From Mycobacterium colombiense (GTDB lineage: Bacteria; Actinomycetota; Actinomycetes; Mycobacteriales; Mycobacteriaceae): a DNA stretch of 64,000 bases. A program made the translations under genes and the position numbers. Position 1 is the first letter of the stretch. Each line of letters begins with the position of its first letter. The notes under the pieces were generated by a model that was not told the DNA's origin, did no database searches, and saw only the letters and a program-made list of their open reading frames with translations. The DNA lies in assembly GCF_001672755.1 (NCBI RefSeq), contig NZ_LZKI01000010.1, positions 1 to 64,000 of the forward strand, given 5' to 3'. Shown piece after piece: positions 18,657 through 27,518 of the stretch.

Positions 18657-19633
18657 TATCGGGGCACCGGAACCGACGCCAGGATCCCGTCGAGCACGCC
18701 GTCGGGCGTGGCCCCCTCGAGTTCGGCCTCGGGCCGCAGCATGACCCGGTGCCGCAGCGTCGGGCGGGCCATGGCCTTCACGTCGTCGGGCGTGACGTAG
18801 TTGCGTCCGGACAGCCACGACCAGGAGCGCGCCGTGGCCAGCAGCGCGGTCGCCCCGCGGGGTGACACACCCAGTTGCAGCGCAGGGGAGGAACGGGTGG
18901 CCCCGACGATGTCGACGATGTAGCCCAGCACCTCGTCGGCAACCAGCACGTTCTGCACGGCGGCGCGGCCGGCCGCCAGGTCGGAGGGCCCGGCCACCGG
19001 GTTGATCGCCGACAGATTGCGCGGGTCGAAGCCGTGCGCGTGCCGGTGCAGGATGGCGATCTCGGCGTCGCGTGGCGGCAGCGTCACATTCAATTTGAGC
19101 AAGAAGCGGTCCAGCTGGGCCTCGGGCAGCTGGTAGGTGCCCTCGTACTCGACCGGGTTCTGGGTGGCGGCCACGATGAACGGGTCGGGCAGCGGCTGCG
19201 GTTCGCCGTCGACGCTGACCTGACGCTCTTCCATCGCCTCGAGCAGCGCGGCCTGGGTCTTGGGTGGGGTCCGGTTGATCTCGTCCGCCAGCAGCAGATT
19301 GGTGAACACCGGCCCGGGCCGGAACACGAACGCGGCGGTGCGCGCGTCGTACACCAGTGAGCCGGTCACGTCGCCGGGCATCAGGTCGGGGGTGAACTGC
19401 ACCCGTTTGAACTCCAGCTGCAGCGCCGCGGACAGCGCGCGGACCAACAGCGTCTTCGCCACTCCCGGAACACCTTCCAGCAGCACGTGGCCGCGGCACA
19501 GCAGCGCGATCACCAGGCCGCTGACCACGCCCTCCTGTCCGACGACGGCCTTGGCGAGCTCGGCGCGCAACGCCAGCAGCGCCTCGCGCGCCGATTCAGC
19601 GGTGGGGGATCCAGCGGTAATGGGTTGTGTCAC
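18656..19633 (-). CDS. moxR2: MoxR-family AAA+ ATPase
   Basis: A 325-residue ATPase: Walker A GVPGVAKTLLVRAL near residue 54, Walker B LLLADEINRTPPKTQAALLEAMEE near residue 113, sensor 1 IVAATQNPVEYEGTYQLPEAQLDRF, and the C-terminal lid with LGVSPRGATALLATARSWS. It is expected to be a chaperone-like hexamer working with the DUF58 protein encoded next. The stop overlaps the DUF58 GTG, and its ATG overlaps the end of the DUF4350 gene. The name follows Rv3692 by position and family. Confidence 0.9.
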   Translation of the reverse strand: MTQPITAGSPTAESAREALLALRAELAKAVVGQEGVVSGLVIALLCRGHVLLEGVPGVAKTLLVRALSAALQLEFKRVQFTPDLMPGDVTGSLVYDARTAAFVFRPGPVFTNLLLADEINRTPPKTQAALLEAMEERQVSVDGEPQPLPDPFIVAATQNPVEYEGTYQLPEAQLDRFLLKLNVTLPPRDAEIAILHRHAHGFDPRNLSAINPVAGPSDLAAGRAAVQNVLVADEVLGYIVDIVGATRSSPALQLGVSPRGATALLATARSWSWLSGRNYVTPDDVKAMARPTLRHRVMLRPEAELEGATPDGVLDGILASVPVPR

Positions 19634-20769
19634 GGGTGTGCGACCTGCCTTTCGATTTCGTCGAGCGCACGGGCAAGTTGTAACAGGTCGTTGTCGGTCG
19701 TCGGGGGCGGACCGAACAGATGGTAGGAGACGAACGCCGGATCGGCTCCGGTGCGCTGGGCCGCGGTGGTCACGACGGCCGCCGGCGAAGCGCCCGCACC
19801 CAGGCCAAGCCGCGGCAGCAGCCGCGCCACCGTGGCGGCGCGCAAAGCCGCGGCCGCGCGATCGCGTGCCCGTCGGGACCGGTACAGCCGCCCGCGACCC
19901 TCGACGGTCTCCGAGGCGCGCACCACCACGGGCAACTCCTCGGCCACCAGCGGTCCGGGCCGACGGCCCTTCCAGACGGCCACCAGCAGCACCACCAGCG
20001 CCAGTTGTCCGACGATCCAGATCACGTTGGGCGGAATCAGCTGGAAAAGCGTTGACTTGGGCGAGGATTCACCCTCGATATGACGCGGTGCGTACCAGAT
20101 GAGCCGGGGGCGGTCGCCCGCGAGGTTCATCGCCAGCGCGGTGTTGCCCGCCTGCAGCAGGCTGCCGTTGGTCATGAAGTCGGTGCTGCCGACGGCGGTG
20201 ATGGTGCGTCCGTCGCTGCGGAAGCGGATCAGCGCGCCGTCGTAGCAGCGGGTCATGGCGCGGCCGTCTTTGGACTCGTAGGTATTGGTGGCCCCGAATC
20301 GGACAGACCCGGCCCGAACAGCCTCGCGCAGCGTGCAATTCGGGTCGAGGTCAAAGCCGTTGGCGCCGGAGACCCGCACGCCGGGCAGCAGCGCCTCGCG
20401 GGTCCGGGTCGTCGGTTCCACCAGCAGCAGGTCCGAATGCACGTTGTCCAGCCGGTCAAGCAGCGTGTCGGTGAGGTATTGGCTCTGGGCCACCAGGATC
20501 AGCGCGTCCGGGCGCGCCGCGTGTTCGACGTCGGCGATGTTGTTGGCCACGACGACGTCGACTCCGGCGCCGCGCAGCAACTCAACCAGCGCGTGGGCAC
20601 CGTCGGAACCGGTCGACGCGGGATCCATGCGGGCCCCGGGTCGCGCTGCGCTCAGGTATGCGTCGACGCCGGCGATGACGGCGAGCACCAGCAGGGTGAC
20701 GAATACCCAGCGCCAGGTGCGCCCGCGGCGCGGCGTGATCTCGGGACCGGAGTCGGTGATCGTCGCCAT
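19630..20769 (-). CDS. DUF4350-domain membrane protein (Rv3691-like)
   Basis: A 379-residue protein. One helix near the N-terminus (about 23-43) precedes a Rossmann-like extracytoplasmic region (HALVELLRGAGVDVVVANN to DALILVAQSQ to LLLVEPTTR) of the DUF4350 type, and a second helix near residue 270 is followed by a cytoplasmic tail. ATG 20769 overlaps the stop codon of the DUF4129 gene (TAATG) and is the correct start; an upstream open stretch belongs to another frame's gene. Part of the moxR operon. Confidence 0.85.
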   Translation of the reverse strand: MATITDSGPEITPRRGRTWRWVFVTLLVLAVIAGVDAYLSAARPGARMDPASTGSDGAHALVELLRGAGVDVVVANNIADVEHAARPDALILVAQSQYLTDTLLDRLDNVHSDLLLVEPTTRTREALLPGVRVSGANGFDLDPNCTLREAVRAGSVRFGATNTYESKDGRAMTRCYDGALIRFRSDGRTITAVGSTDFMTNGSLLQAGNTALAMNLAGDRPRLIWYAPRHIEGESSPKSTLFQLIPPNVIWIVGQLALVVLLVAVWKGRRPGPLVAEELPVVVRASETVEGRGRLYRSRRARDRAAAALRAATVARLLPRLGLGAGASPAAVVTTAAQRTGADPAFVSYHLFGPPPTTDNDLLQLARALDEIERQVAHP

Positions 20770-21422
20770 TACCGCACCTGCGCCCATGACTCGGGTGCTT
20801 GCGCCCGGCCGGGCTCGAGCGGACCGCCCTGCCAGCGGGACCGCAGGTGGTCGTCCAGGTCGGTGATCATCTGGTAGGCATCCTGGGTCCCGGGTTGTTC
20901 GCCATACGTGACGTCGTTGAAAGCCGTTGCCGCTTGCGTTAATTCGCCGGCGAGGTGGGGCAGCGCGGCACCCGCGTCGCGGGCAAGCTCGTTGGCCGTG
21001 CGGCCCGGGGCCGGTGTCAGCACCCCGGTCTCTTCGAGCTGGCGGGCGACGGCGCGCAGCCGGTGACGAATCGCGGCGGCCCAATCACCCTCGGCCGCAT
21101 AGTTTTCCGCGGTCGCGCGATGCTGGGCGGCGGTCAGTTGGGCGGCTTCGAACAGCGCGTGGTCGCCGCCGCGTCGGGTGCGCATGGTGCGCCGCAGAAT
21201 GTAGATGCCGACGATCACCGCGATGGCGAGCAGGACGAAAAGCACCGTGGCGGTGAGCCATCCGCCGGGCACCGAGGAAGTCTTCTGCAGCAGCCGGTAG
21301 ATCAGGTCGTTGACCCAGTCGACGAAATGTTCCCGCGCGGAGCCCTTGGAGTAGATCGGTTTGTTGAGCTCGTCCTGCGCGGCGCGATGTGCGGCATCGC
21401 GGTCGATGTCGATGGAAGGCAT
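20769..21422 (-). CDS. DUF4129-domain membrane protein (Rv3690-like)
   Basis: A 217-residue protein with a short N-terminal region, one membrane helix at about 54-76 and a cytoplasmic DUF4129 domain (AEGDWAAAIRHRLRAVARQLEETGVL, then RTANELARDAG and FNDVTYGEQPG). DUF4129 proteins accompany DUF4350, MoxR and DUF58 in actinobacteria, as here. It is the first gene of that cluster; 25 bases separate it from the proline-rich membrane gene upstream, so the operon may start further up. Confidence 0.87.
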   Translation of the reverse strand: MPSIDIDRDAAHRAAQDELNKPIYSKGSAREHFVDWVNDLIYRLLQKTSSVPGGWLTATVLFVLLAIAVIVGIYILRRTMRTRRGGDHALFEAAQLTAAQHRATAENYAAEGDWAAAIRHRLRAVARQLEETGVLTPAPGRTANELARDAGAALPHLAGELTQAATAFNDVTYGEQPGTQDAYQMITDLDDHLRSRWQGGPLEPGRAQAPESWAQVR

Positions 21423-21447
21423 CCTTGAGCTAGTCCTCGCTCGGCCC

Positions 21448-22734
21448 TTACAGGGGCCGCGTCAGCCAGAGGTTGTCGGTGGACGCGGCCGCATACGGCC
21501 CCTGGGCGGCTCCGCTCTGTAGCACCAGGTCGAATGCCTCGGCGCGCATCCGGCGGTCGGTGTACAGCAGCACGATGACCCCCGCGTTGAACGGTGCGGT
21601 GATGATTTCGCCGATGGCGGCGCCCACCGAGAGAACCGCCGTGCTGACCAGGAACGCCGTGCCGGACGAGGTGATCTGGAAGAACTGGCCGACGATGCTG
21701 AACGGCACCGCGACGGCGTTGGCGACGACGGCCGTCACCAGGAACGCGAGCACCCGGATGCCCAGCACTCGCCAGAATCCGTTGCGCACCAGCTTGAACG
21801 ATCGGGCGATCGCGTCCAGGACGGGCAGCCGCTCCAGCACGATCAGTACCGGGGCGAACAGCACCACGGTGTAAAGGAACACCAGCAGCGCGAGGACGAC
21901 CAGCACCAGCGGAATGCCCAGCACCACGGCGGCCGCGGCGCTGCCGATCGCCGCCAACACCCCGATGATCACCGCGACGAGCCCGGCAAGGGCGGCGACC
22001 ACGACGGCTTCCAGCAGGGCAAGGCCGAGCAGGGTCAGCAGCCGCCCGCGGATCTTGGCCCAGGTTTCGCCGATGGTGATATGTGACCCGAACACCGCCC
22101 GCCCGACGATGACGGTGAGCATCCCGGACAGCAGCATGCCGCCCAGCCAGCCGACCAGGATGCCGCCACCCACCGACACGGACCAGGCCCCGAGGACGCC
22201 CGAGCTGAGTTGGCCGGGCTGATCGCTGGCGAGCCTGTCGGCCGCGGCCAGTGGCCCGAAGAAGGCGACCTTGGTGACGATCTGCATGATCACCACGACG
22301 ATGGCGGTCAGGCCCAACGTCGCTTTCGGGTTAGCCCGGACGTAGCCGACCGCGCCGTTGAAGATGTCGCCGAGGGTCAGCGGCCGCAGCGGGATGATCC
22401 CGGGTTTGACGGCCGCGTACCCCGGCGCTGTGCCGAAGGATTGCGGCGATCCGTACCCCGGCGCGGGCCCATATCCGGGTGGTGGCCCGTAGCCGGGCGG
22501 TGGTCCGTAGCCCGGCGGCGATCCGTACCCCGGCGGGGGTCCGTAGCCGGGCTGGGATTGGTACCCCGGCGGCGGGCCGAAAGCCGGTGGCGCGTCGTAC
22601 GGCGGTGGCGGGCCATAGCCCGGAGGTGCACCGTACCCCGGCGGCGGGCCGTAGCCCGGAGGCGGACCGTATTCAGGTTGTGGGCCGGATGCCGGTGGCG
22701 GACCAGCCGGATAACCAGGCGGCGGCGCGCTCAC
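21448..22734 (-). CDS. Membrane protein with PPGYG-repeat N-terminus (Rv3689-like)
   Basis: A 428-residue protein from GTG 22734. The first ~110 residues are tandem PPGYGxPPGYG-type repeats. LRPLTLGDIFNGAVGYVRANPKATLGLTA then opens a six-or-so-span glycerophosphoryl-diester-phosphodiesterase-like membrane region ending GVIVLLYTDRRMRAEAFDL. The start is uncertain. GTG 22809 in frame gives 453 residues, close to the length I recall for Rv3689. An out-of-frame ATG at 22775 with a GGATGGAG site runs into a TGA that overlaps GTG 22734. The repeat region is probably cytoplasmic and disordered. Function unknown. Confidence 0.8.
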   Translation of the reverse strand: MSAPPPGYPAGPPPASGPQPEYGPPPGYGPPPGYGAPPGYGPPPPYDAPPAFGPPPGYQSQPGYGPPPGYGSPPGYGPPPGYGPPPGYGPAPGYGSPQSFGTAPGYAAVKPGIIPLRPLTLGDIFNGAVGYVRANPKATLGLTAIVVVIMQIVTKVAFFGPLAAADRLASDQPGQLSSGVLGAWSVSVGGGILVGWLGGMLLSGMLTVIVGRAVFGSHITIGETWAKIRGRLLTLLGLALLEAVVVAALAGLVAVIIGVLAAIGSAAAAVVLGIPLVLVVLALLVFLYTVVLFAPVLIVLERLPVLDAIARSFKLVRNGFWRVLGIRVLAFLVTAVVANAVAVPFSIVGQFFQITSSGTAFLVSTAVLSVGAAIGEIITAPFNAGVIVLLYTDRRMRAEAFDLVLQSGAAQGPYAAASTDNLWLTRPL

Positions 22735-22846
22735 CGAACCCCGCGGCCTCTGCAGCCGGGCGCGTCGTTCGTCATGGGCTCCATCCTGTCGGCGGCCGGG
22801 GCATTTCACAACGTTGACCCCCTGCCCGGCGCGTAGCGTCTCAGAC

Positions 22847-23311
22847 ATGGCGGAACTCAAATCCCGGATCCGGACCGACCTGACCGCGGCGATGAAGGCC
22901 CAGGACAAGTTGCGAACGGCCACCCTGCGCATGCTGTTAGCTGCGATCCAAACCGAGGAAGTTTCCGGTAAGGAGGCCAAGGACCTCACCGACGAGGAAG
23001 TCATCAAGGTGCTGGCCAAAGAATCGCGCAAGCGGAGCGAATCCGCGGAGATCTACACCCAGAACGGGCGCGGAGAGCTCGCCGCCAACGAGCACGCCGA
23101 GGGGCGGATCATCGACGAGTACCTGCCCACCCCGCTCACCGAGGCCGAGGTGGCCGACGTCGCCGACACCGCCATCGCGCAAGTCGCCGAGGAAATCGGC
23201 GAGCGGCCGGGGATGAAACAGATGGGCATGGTGATGAAGGCCGCCACCGCGATCGCCGCCGGCAAGGCCGACGGCGCGCGCCTCTCGGCGGCCGTCAAAG
23301 AGCGGCTGTAA
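22847..23311 (+). CDS. GatB/YqeY-domain protein (Rv3688c-like)
   Basis: A 154-residue YqeY-family protein: MAELKSRIRTDLTAAMKAQD, RTATLRMLLAAIQ, then KESRKRSESAEIY, EYLPTPLTEAEV and MGMVMKA. The family shares the C-terminal tRNA-binding-like domain of GatB, and its role in translation is unclear. ATG 22847 gives exactly the length of the M. tuberculosis protein. Its last 17 bases overlap the convergent selB gene. In M. tuberculosis this gene neighbours rsfB; here 18.6 kb lies between them. Confidence 0.9.
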   Translation: MAELKSRIRTDLTAAMKAQDKLRTATLRMLLAAIQTEEVSGKEAKDLTDEEVIKVLAKESRKRSESAEIYTQNGRGELAANEHAEGRIIDEYLPTPLTEAEVADVADTAIAQVAEEIGERPGMKQMGMVMKAATAIAAGKADGARLSAAVKERL

Positions 23312-24998
23312 CCACCCGGGTTCCGTCGTCGCCGCGGCGCGTCACGCGCCGGGCGTCGAGCTGTTCCAGCAGCGGCACCGCCACCCGCCGGCTGGTGCCC
23401 AGCGCGCGGCGCGCCTCGCTGACGGTGAACGGTTGTGGCAGCGCCGCCAGCACGCCGGCGGCGCGGTCCAGGGCGTCGGGCCCCAGCACCACCCCGTCGG
23501 CGATCCGCGCCAGCCGCCCGGCCCGCACCGCCGCGGCCAGCTCGCGCGGGCCCAGCTTCAGCTCGGCCAGCTCGTCGGCCTCGGGCGCCCGGAACGGCTC
23601 GGCGGCCAGCCACTCCTCGACCGCGGACACGGCCTCGTCCACCCGGGCCGGCAGGCCCGCCCCGGGCGGGCGGACCAACCCGTCCGTCACCTGCAGGCCC
23701 GTGCCGTCCAGCAGCTTCGGCATCAGGTCGGCGGCGGGCAGCCCGACTTGTTGTCGCAACGTCTCCAGCGGCATGCCCGCCGCGATGTCGTGATCGCCCG
23801 CCCAGCGCCGCACCGCCGCGGCCGCCTCCTCGCGCCGCGCCGCCCACCACCGCGGATCCACCACCCAGTCGCCCACCCGCTGCCCGCGCGGCGGCAGACC
23901 CATGGCGCGCAGGTCCGCGGCGCGCGCGACGTCGGGGGCGGCGGCCTCGCCGGTGGCCAGTTCTTCGGCGCGCGCCCGCGCCGCGCCCCGCCGTCGCAGT
24001 CCGGGCGGGCGGACGTCGAGCACCTCGACGCCCGCCGCGATCCGGTGCTCTCCGGGGTCGCGGAGCAACCCGATGTCCCCCACGCGCAGCGGCAGGGGCC
24101 TGGCCAGCCGCAGCCGCGCCGCGGCGGCCCCCAGCCGGCGCACCTGCACCGGCACCGCCGCCGACCCGATGTGCAACACCAGCTGGCGGTGCAGCGTGTC
24201 CGCCGACCGCAGGGCGACGTCGATCTCCGCGGTGTCCAACCAGGCCCCTGGCGTGCGCACGGTGTCCCCGCGGCCGACGTCGTGCCGGTCAACGCCGCGC
24301 AGATTCAGCGCCACCCGCGAAACTGGGCCCACCGCGTCCGCGCCGCGGCCCAACGATTGCAGCCCGCGGACGGTGACGCGCCGCCCGGCGTGCTCGAGCT
24401 CGTCGCCCACCCGGACCGTGCCGGCGGCCAGCGTGCCGGTGACCACGGTGCCCGCGCCCCGCACGGTGAAGCTGCGGTCCACCCACAGCCGCACGTCGGC
24501 GCCGGGGTCCGGCGCGGGCAGCCGGTCGGTCAGCGCCACCAGTTCGGCGCGCACCCGGTCGAGGTCGGTGCCGATAGCCACGGGGGTGCCCGCAAGTGAT
24601 GTGGCGGCAAGCTTTTCGGACGCCTGCGCGACCGCCGGGCCCGCATCGGCGAGGTCGGCCTTGCTGATCACCAGCAGTCCGTGCCGGACCCCGAGCGCAT
24701 CCAGGGCGGCCAGGTGCTCCTCCGACTGTGGCATCCAGCCCTCGGTGGCCGCGACGACGAACACCACCGCGGGGACCGCACCGACGCCGGCCAGCATGTT
24801 GGCCACGAACCGCTCGTGGCCGGGCACGTCGACGAACGCGAGCTGACGGCCGCCGAGCTCCGTCCACGCGAAGCCCAGATCGATGGTCAGACCGCGGCGC
24901 CGCTCCTCGGCCAGCCGATCCGGCCACATGCCGGTAATCCGTTGCAGCAGAGTCGATTTGCCGTGATCAACGTGTCCGGCTGTGGCTAGGACGAACAC
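23295..24998 (-). CDS. selB: SelB, selenocysteine-specific elongation factor
   Basis: A 567-residue GTPase that delivers Sec-tRNA to UGA codons marked by a SECIS hairpin. The G1 motif is ATAGHVDHGKSTLLQRITG at residues 6-24, switch region LTIDLGFAW, G3 DVPGHERFV and G4 SKADL. An EF-Tu-like beta-barrel follows (WVDRSFTVRGAGTVVTGTL). The C-terminal third has winged-helix repeats that would bind the SECIS RNA. The GTG at 24998 overlaps the end of selA by 13 bases, so selC, selA and selB form one transcript. It is shorter than E. coli SelB (about 614), a common difference. Confidence 0.95.
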   Translation of the reverse strand: MFVLATAGHVDHGKSTLLQRITGMWPDRLAEERRRGLTIDLGFAWTELGGRQLAFVDVPGHERFVANMLAGVGAVPAVVFVVAATEGWMPQSEEHLAALDALGVRHGLLVISKADLADAGPAVAQASEKLAATSLAGTPVAIGTDLDRVRAELVALTDRLPAPDPGADVRLWVDRSFTVRGAGTVVTGTLAAGTVRVGDELEHAGRRVTVRGLQSLGRGADAVGPVSRVALNLRGVDRHDVGRGDTVRTPGAWLDTAEIDVALRSADTLHRQLVLHIGSAAVPVQVRRLGAAAARLRLARPLPLRVGDIGLLRDPGEHRIAAGVEVLDVRPPGLRRRGAARARAEELATGEAAAPDVARAADLRAMGLPPRGQRVGDWVVDPRWWAARREEAAAAVRRWAGDHDIAAGMPLETLRQQVGLPAADLMPKLLDGTGLQVTDGLVRPPGAGLPARVDEAVSAVEEWLAAEPFRAPEADELAELKLGPRELAAAVRAGRLARIADGVVLGPDALDRAAGVLAALPQPFTVSEARRALGTSRRVAVPLLEQLDARRVTRRGDDGTRVVTAAL

Positions 24999-26278
24999 GC
25001 CCGCACCGCCGCGGCCAGCAGCTCGTCATCCTCGGGCGCCACCGTGCACAGGTCGAGCAGGCACCGGCCGCCCTCCAGGCGGCCCACGACGGGTGGGCTG
25101 GCGAGGCGCAGCGCGGCGGCGTAGGACTCGGGCAGGCTCACCGCGGCGCTGGGCAATTCGACACCGGGCGCCCCGCCGCCGCCGACGGCCGCGACGCAGT
25201 CCACCGCCATCGCCCCGGGCAGCCCGGCGGCCAGCGACTCGGCCCGCGCGCGCAGCCGCTCGACATCGGCGGCCAGCGCCTGCGCCACCGGCGGGGGCGG
25301 TCCCAGCAGTGTCGCCTCCAGCGCGGCCAGCGTCAGCTTGTCGACCCGCAGGGCGCGCGCCGCGGGATGGCGGCGGATCCGCTCGATCAGCTCGGCGCCT
25401 CCGAAGAGCAACCCGGCCTGCGGCCCGCCCAGCAACTTGTCCCCGCTCGCGGTGACCAGGTCCGCGCCGTCGGCCAGCATCGACGTCGCATCCGGCTCGT
25501 CGGGCAGCACCGGATGCGGCGACAGCAGGCCGGAGCCGATGTCGACCACCAGCGGCACGCCGAGCTCGCGTAGTTCCGGCGCCAGCGTCGCGACGTCGAC
25601 GGCCGAGGTGAACCCGGTGACGTGGAAGTTGGACGGATGCACCTTCAGCACGAAACCGGTCTGCGGCCCGAGCGCCTCGGCGTAGTCGCACAGGCTGGTG
25701 CGGTTGGTGGTGCCGACTTCGCGCAGTCGCGATCCGGTGGATTCCAGCAGCTCCGGGATGCGGAACCCGTCACCGATTTCGACGAGTTCGCCTCGGCTGA
25801 GCACGATCTCCTTGCCGGGTGCCAGTGCCATGGCGGTCAACAGCAGCGCGGCCGCGTTGTTGTTGACGACATGCACGCCGCCGGTGGTCGGGACCGCACC
25901 CGCCAGGGCGGCCAGCGCACCCCGGCCGCGGCGCGCCCGCCGGCCCGTCGCCAGGTCGAACTCGACGTCGGTGGCCCCGCCGGCGGCGACCACCGCGTCC
26001 AGCGCGGCCCGCGACAGCGGGGCGCGGCCCAGATTGGTGTGCACCACCACCCCGGTGGCGTTGATGACCGGCCGCAGGCTCGAGGCGGTGGCGGGAAGGG
26101 CGGCGACCGCGTGCTCGGCGACCTGCTCGGGTGCGATCTCGCCGGCCCGCGCCCGCCGCTGGGCGGCGGTGATCACCGACTTGACCAGGTCGCGGCCTAG
26201 CACCCGTTGCGCCGCGACCAGCCGCGGATCGGCGAGCAGCGTGTCGGTGCCGGGCACCCGTCGGCGCGGGTCGCTCAT
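24986..26278 (-). CDS. selA: SelA, L-seryl-tRNA(Sec) selenium transferase
   Basis: A 430-residue PLP enzyme that converts seryl-tRNA(Sec) to selenocysteinyl-tRNA(Sec) using selenophosphate. Family signatures: VINATGVVVHTNLGRAPLS near residue 70, the long VNNNAAALLLT region, SRGELVEIGDGFRIPELLE, LVVDIGSGLL and the PLP lysine in ASGDKLLGGPQAG. ATG 26278 starts just 19 bases after the mature 3' end of the tRNA-Sec gene, so both are likely co-transcribed. The C-terminus (AAAVRACSS) overlaps selB. Confidence 0.95.
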   Translation of the reverse strand: MSDPRRRVPGTDTLLADPRLVAAQRVLGRDLVKSVITAAQRRARAGEIAPEQVAEHAVAALPATASSLRPVINATGVVVHTNLGRAPLSRAALDAVVAAGGATDVEFDLATGRRARRGRGALAALAGAVPTTGGVHVVNNNAAALLLTAMALAPGKEIVLSRGELVEIGDGFRIPELLESTGSRLREVGTTNRTSLCDYAEALGPQTGFVLKVHPSNFHVTGFTSAVDVATLAPELRELGVPLVVDIGSGLLSPHPVLPDEPDATSMLADGADLVTASGDKLLGGPQAGLLFGGAELIERIRRHPAARALRVDKLTLAALEATLLGPPPPVAQALAADVERLRARAESLAAGLPGAMAVDCVAAVGGGGAPGVELPSAAVSLPESYAAALRLASPPVVGRLEGGRCLLDLCTVAPEDDELLAAAVRACSS

Positions 26279-26296
26279 GTCGGGCCCGAAAGAACA

Positions 26297-26391
26297 TGGC
26301 GGAGGCGGACGGGAATTGAACCCGCCAACGGCAGCGACTGCCGTTCGACGGTTTTGAAGACCGCGCCGGTCACCAGACCGGACACGCCTCC
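26297..26391 (-). tRNA. selC: tRNA-Sec (anticodon UCA), CCA encoded
   Basis: On the minus strand the RNA begins GGAGGCG and ends CCGCCTCC-G-CCA, with the CCA encoded at 26299-26297. The anticodon arm is GCGGU-CUUCAAA-ACCGU with UCA at 26357-26355. The T arm has GGCGGG-UUCAAUU-CCCGUC. A long extra arm (about 20 bases, pairing around AACGGCAG/CUGCCGUU) and an extended acceptor stem are hallmarks of bacterial tRNA-Sec; total length is 95 bases. It lies directly upstream of selA. Confidence 0.95.
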
Positions 26392-26436
26392 TTCAGCCAT
26401 GGCGCCAATTGTCGCAGCCTCCGCGGCGCGGGCACC

Positions 26437-27438
26437 ATGGACGCCGTGACGTACCGACTGACTCAATACGCCCACGGCGGCGGCTGCGCCTGCAAGATCC
26501 CGCCCGGTGAGCTCGAGGAGGTGGTCCGCGGGCTGGGATCCAAGCCGCCGCGCGACGCGGTCGGGGAGCTGCTGGTGGGCCTGGACAACGGCGACGACGC
26601 GGCGGTGGTCCGTATCCAGGACGGTACGGCGCTGATCGCGACGACCGACTTCTTCACCCCGGTGGTGGACGACGCCTACGACTGGGGCCGGATCGCGGCC
26701 ACCAACGCGCTGTCCGACGTCTACGCGATGGGTGGGCGCCCGGTGGTCGCGGTGAACCTGCTGGGCTGGCCGCGGGAGGTGCTGCCGTTCGAGTTGGCCG
26801 CCGAGACGTTGCGCGGCGGGCTGGACGTGTGCGGCCTGGCCGGCTGCCACCTGGCCGGCGGGCACAGCGTCGATGACCCCGAGCCCAAGTACGGGCTGGC
26901 GGTCACCGGGATCGCCGATCCAAACCGCCTGCTGCGCAACGATTCCGGCAAGCCGGGAACGCCGCTGTCGCTGACCAAGCCGCTCGGTGTCGGCGTCCTG
27001 AACAACAGGCATAAGGCCACCGGGGAGCGCTTCGAGGAGGCCATCGCAGTGATGACGACGCTCAACGCCGAGGCGGCCGGCGCGGCGCTGGCGGCTGGCG
27101 TCGAATGTGCCACCGACGTCACCGGTTTCGGGCTGCTCGGCCATCTGCACAAGCTGGCGCGGGCCAGCGGCGTGACGGCGGTGGTGGACTCGGCCGCGGT
27201 GCCCTACCTGGACGGCGCACGCGAGGCGCTGGCGGCCGGCTACCTGTCCGGCGGCACCCGGCGAAACCTCGACTGGGTGGCGCCGCACGTCGACCTCTCG
27301 GCGGTGAGCCAGGACGACGCCCTGTTGCTCGCGGACGCGCAGACCTCCGGTGGGCTGCTGATCGCCGGGGAGATTCCGGGGGCGCCCGTCATCGGCGAAC
27401 TGGTGCCGCGCGGCGAGCACACCATCGTGGTGCGGTGA
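26437..27438 (+). CDS. selD: SelD, selenide water dikinase (selenophosphate synthase)
   Basis: A 333-residue enzyme making selenophosphate from selenide and ATP. The catalytic pair is Cys17 and Lys20 in GGGCACK, so this SelD uses cysteine rather than selenocysteine at the key position. Other family segments are LVGLDNGDDAAV, TTDFFTPVVDDAYDWGRIAATNALSDVYAMGG, LAGGHSVDDPEPKYG and ATDVTGFGLLGHL. ATG 26437 gives the standard numbering; GTG 26446 is possible. It diverges from selC-selA-selB and reads toward the formate dehydrogenase. Confidence 0.94.
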   Translation: MDAVTYRLTQYAHGGGCACKIPPGELEEVVRGLGSKPPRDAVGELLVGLDNGDDAAVVRIQDGTALIATTDFFTPVVDDAYDWGRIAATNALSDVYAMGGRPVVAVNLLGWPREVLPFELAAETLRGGLDVCGLAGCHLAGGHSVDDPEPKYGLAVTGIADPNRLLRNDSGKPGTPLSLTKPLGVGVLNNRHKATGERFEEAIAVMTTLNAEAAGAALAAGVECATDVTGFGLLGHLHKLARASGVTAVVDSAAVPYLDGAREALAAGYLSGGTRRNLDWVAPHVDLSAVSQDDALLLADAQTSGGLLIAGEIPGAPVIGELVPRGEHTIVVR

Positions 27439-27466
27439 GCGGTCCGATCGCATCAAGGTGCATGGC

Positions 27467-27506
27467 GACCCGCTGCGCCCGGCTTCGCCGCGCTTGCGAT
27501 CGCCAT
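27467..27506 (+). repeat. Dispersed 40-bp repeat, copy 2 (upstream of fdhA)
   Basis: It matches the egtB-embedded copy at 5793-5832 at 36 of 40 bases. It sits in the 80-base gap between selD and the formate dehydrogenase gene and ends 13 bases before the fdhA ATG. Confidence 0.75.
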
Positions 27507-27518
27507 TAGGGTGAGCAC

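Noticed and set aside
17334..19499. A single 721-codon protein joining DUF58 to upstream sequence
   Set aside because: The upstream half is the out-of-frame MoxR gene; the DUF58 protein starts at GTG 18656 overlapping the moxR stop.
26275..27456. Minus-strand 393-codon frame over tRNA-Sec and selD
   Set aside because: It is a shadow; selD is unambiguous on the plus strand and the tRNA occupies its end.
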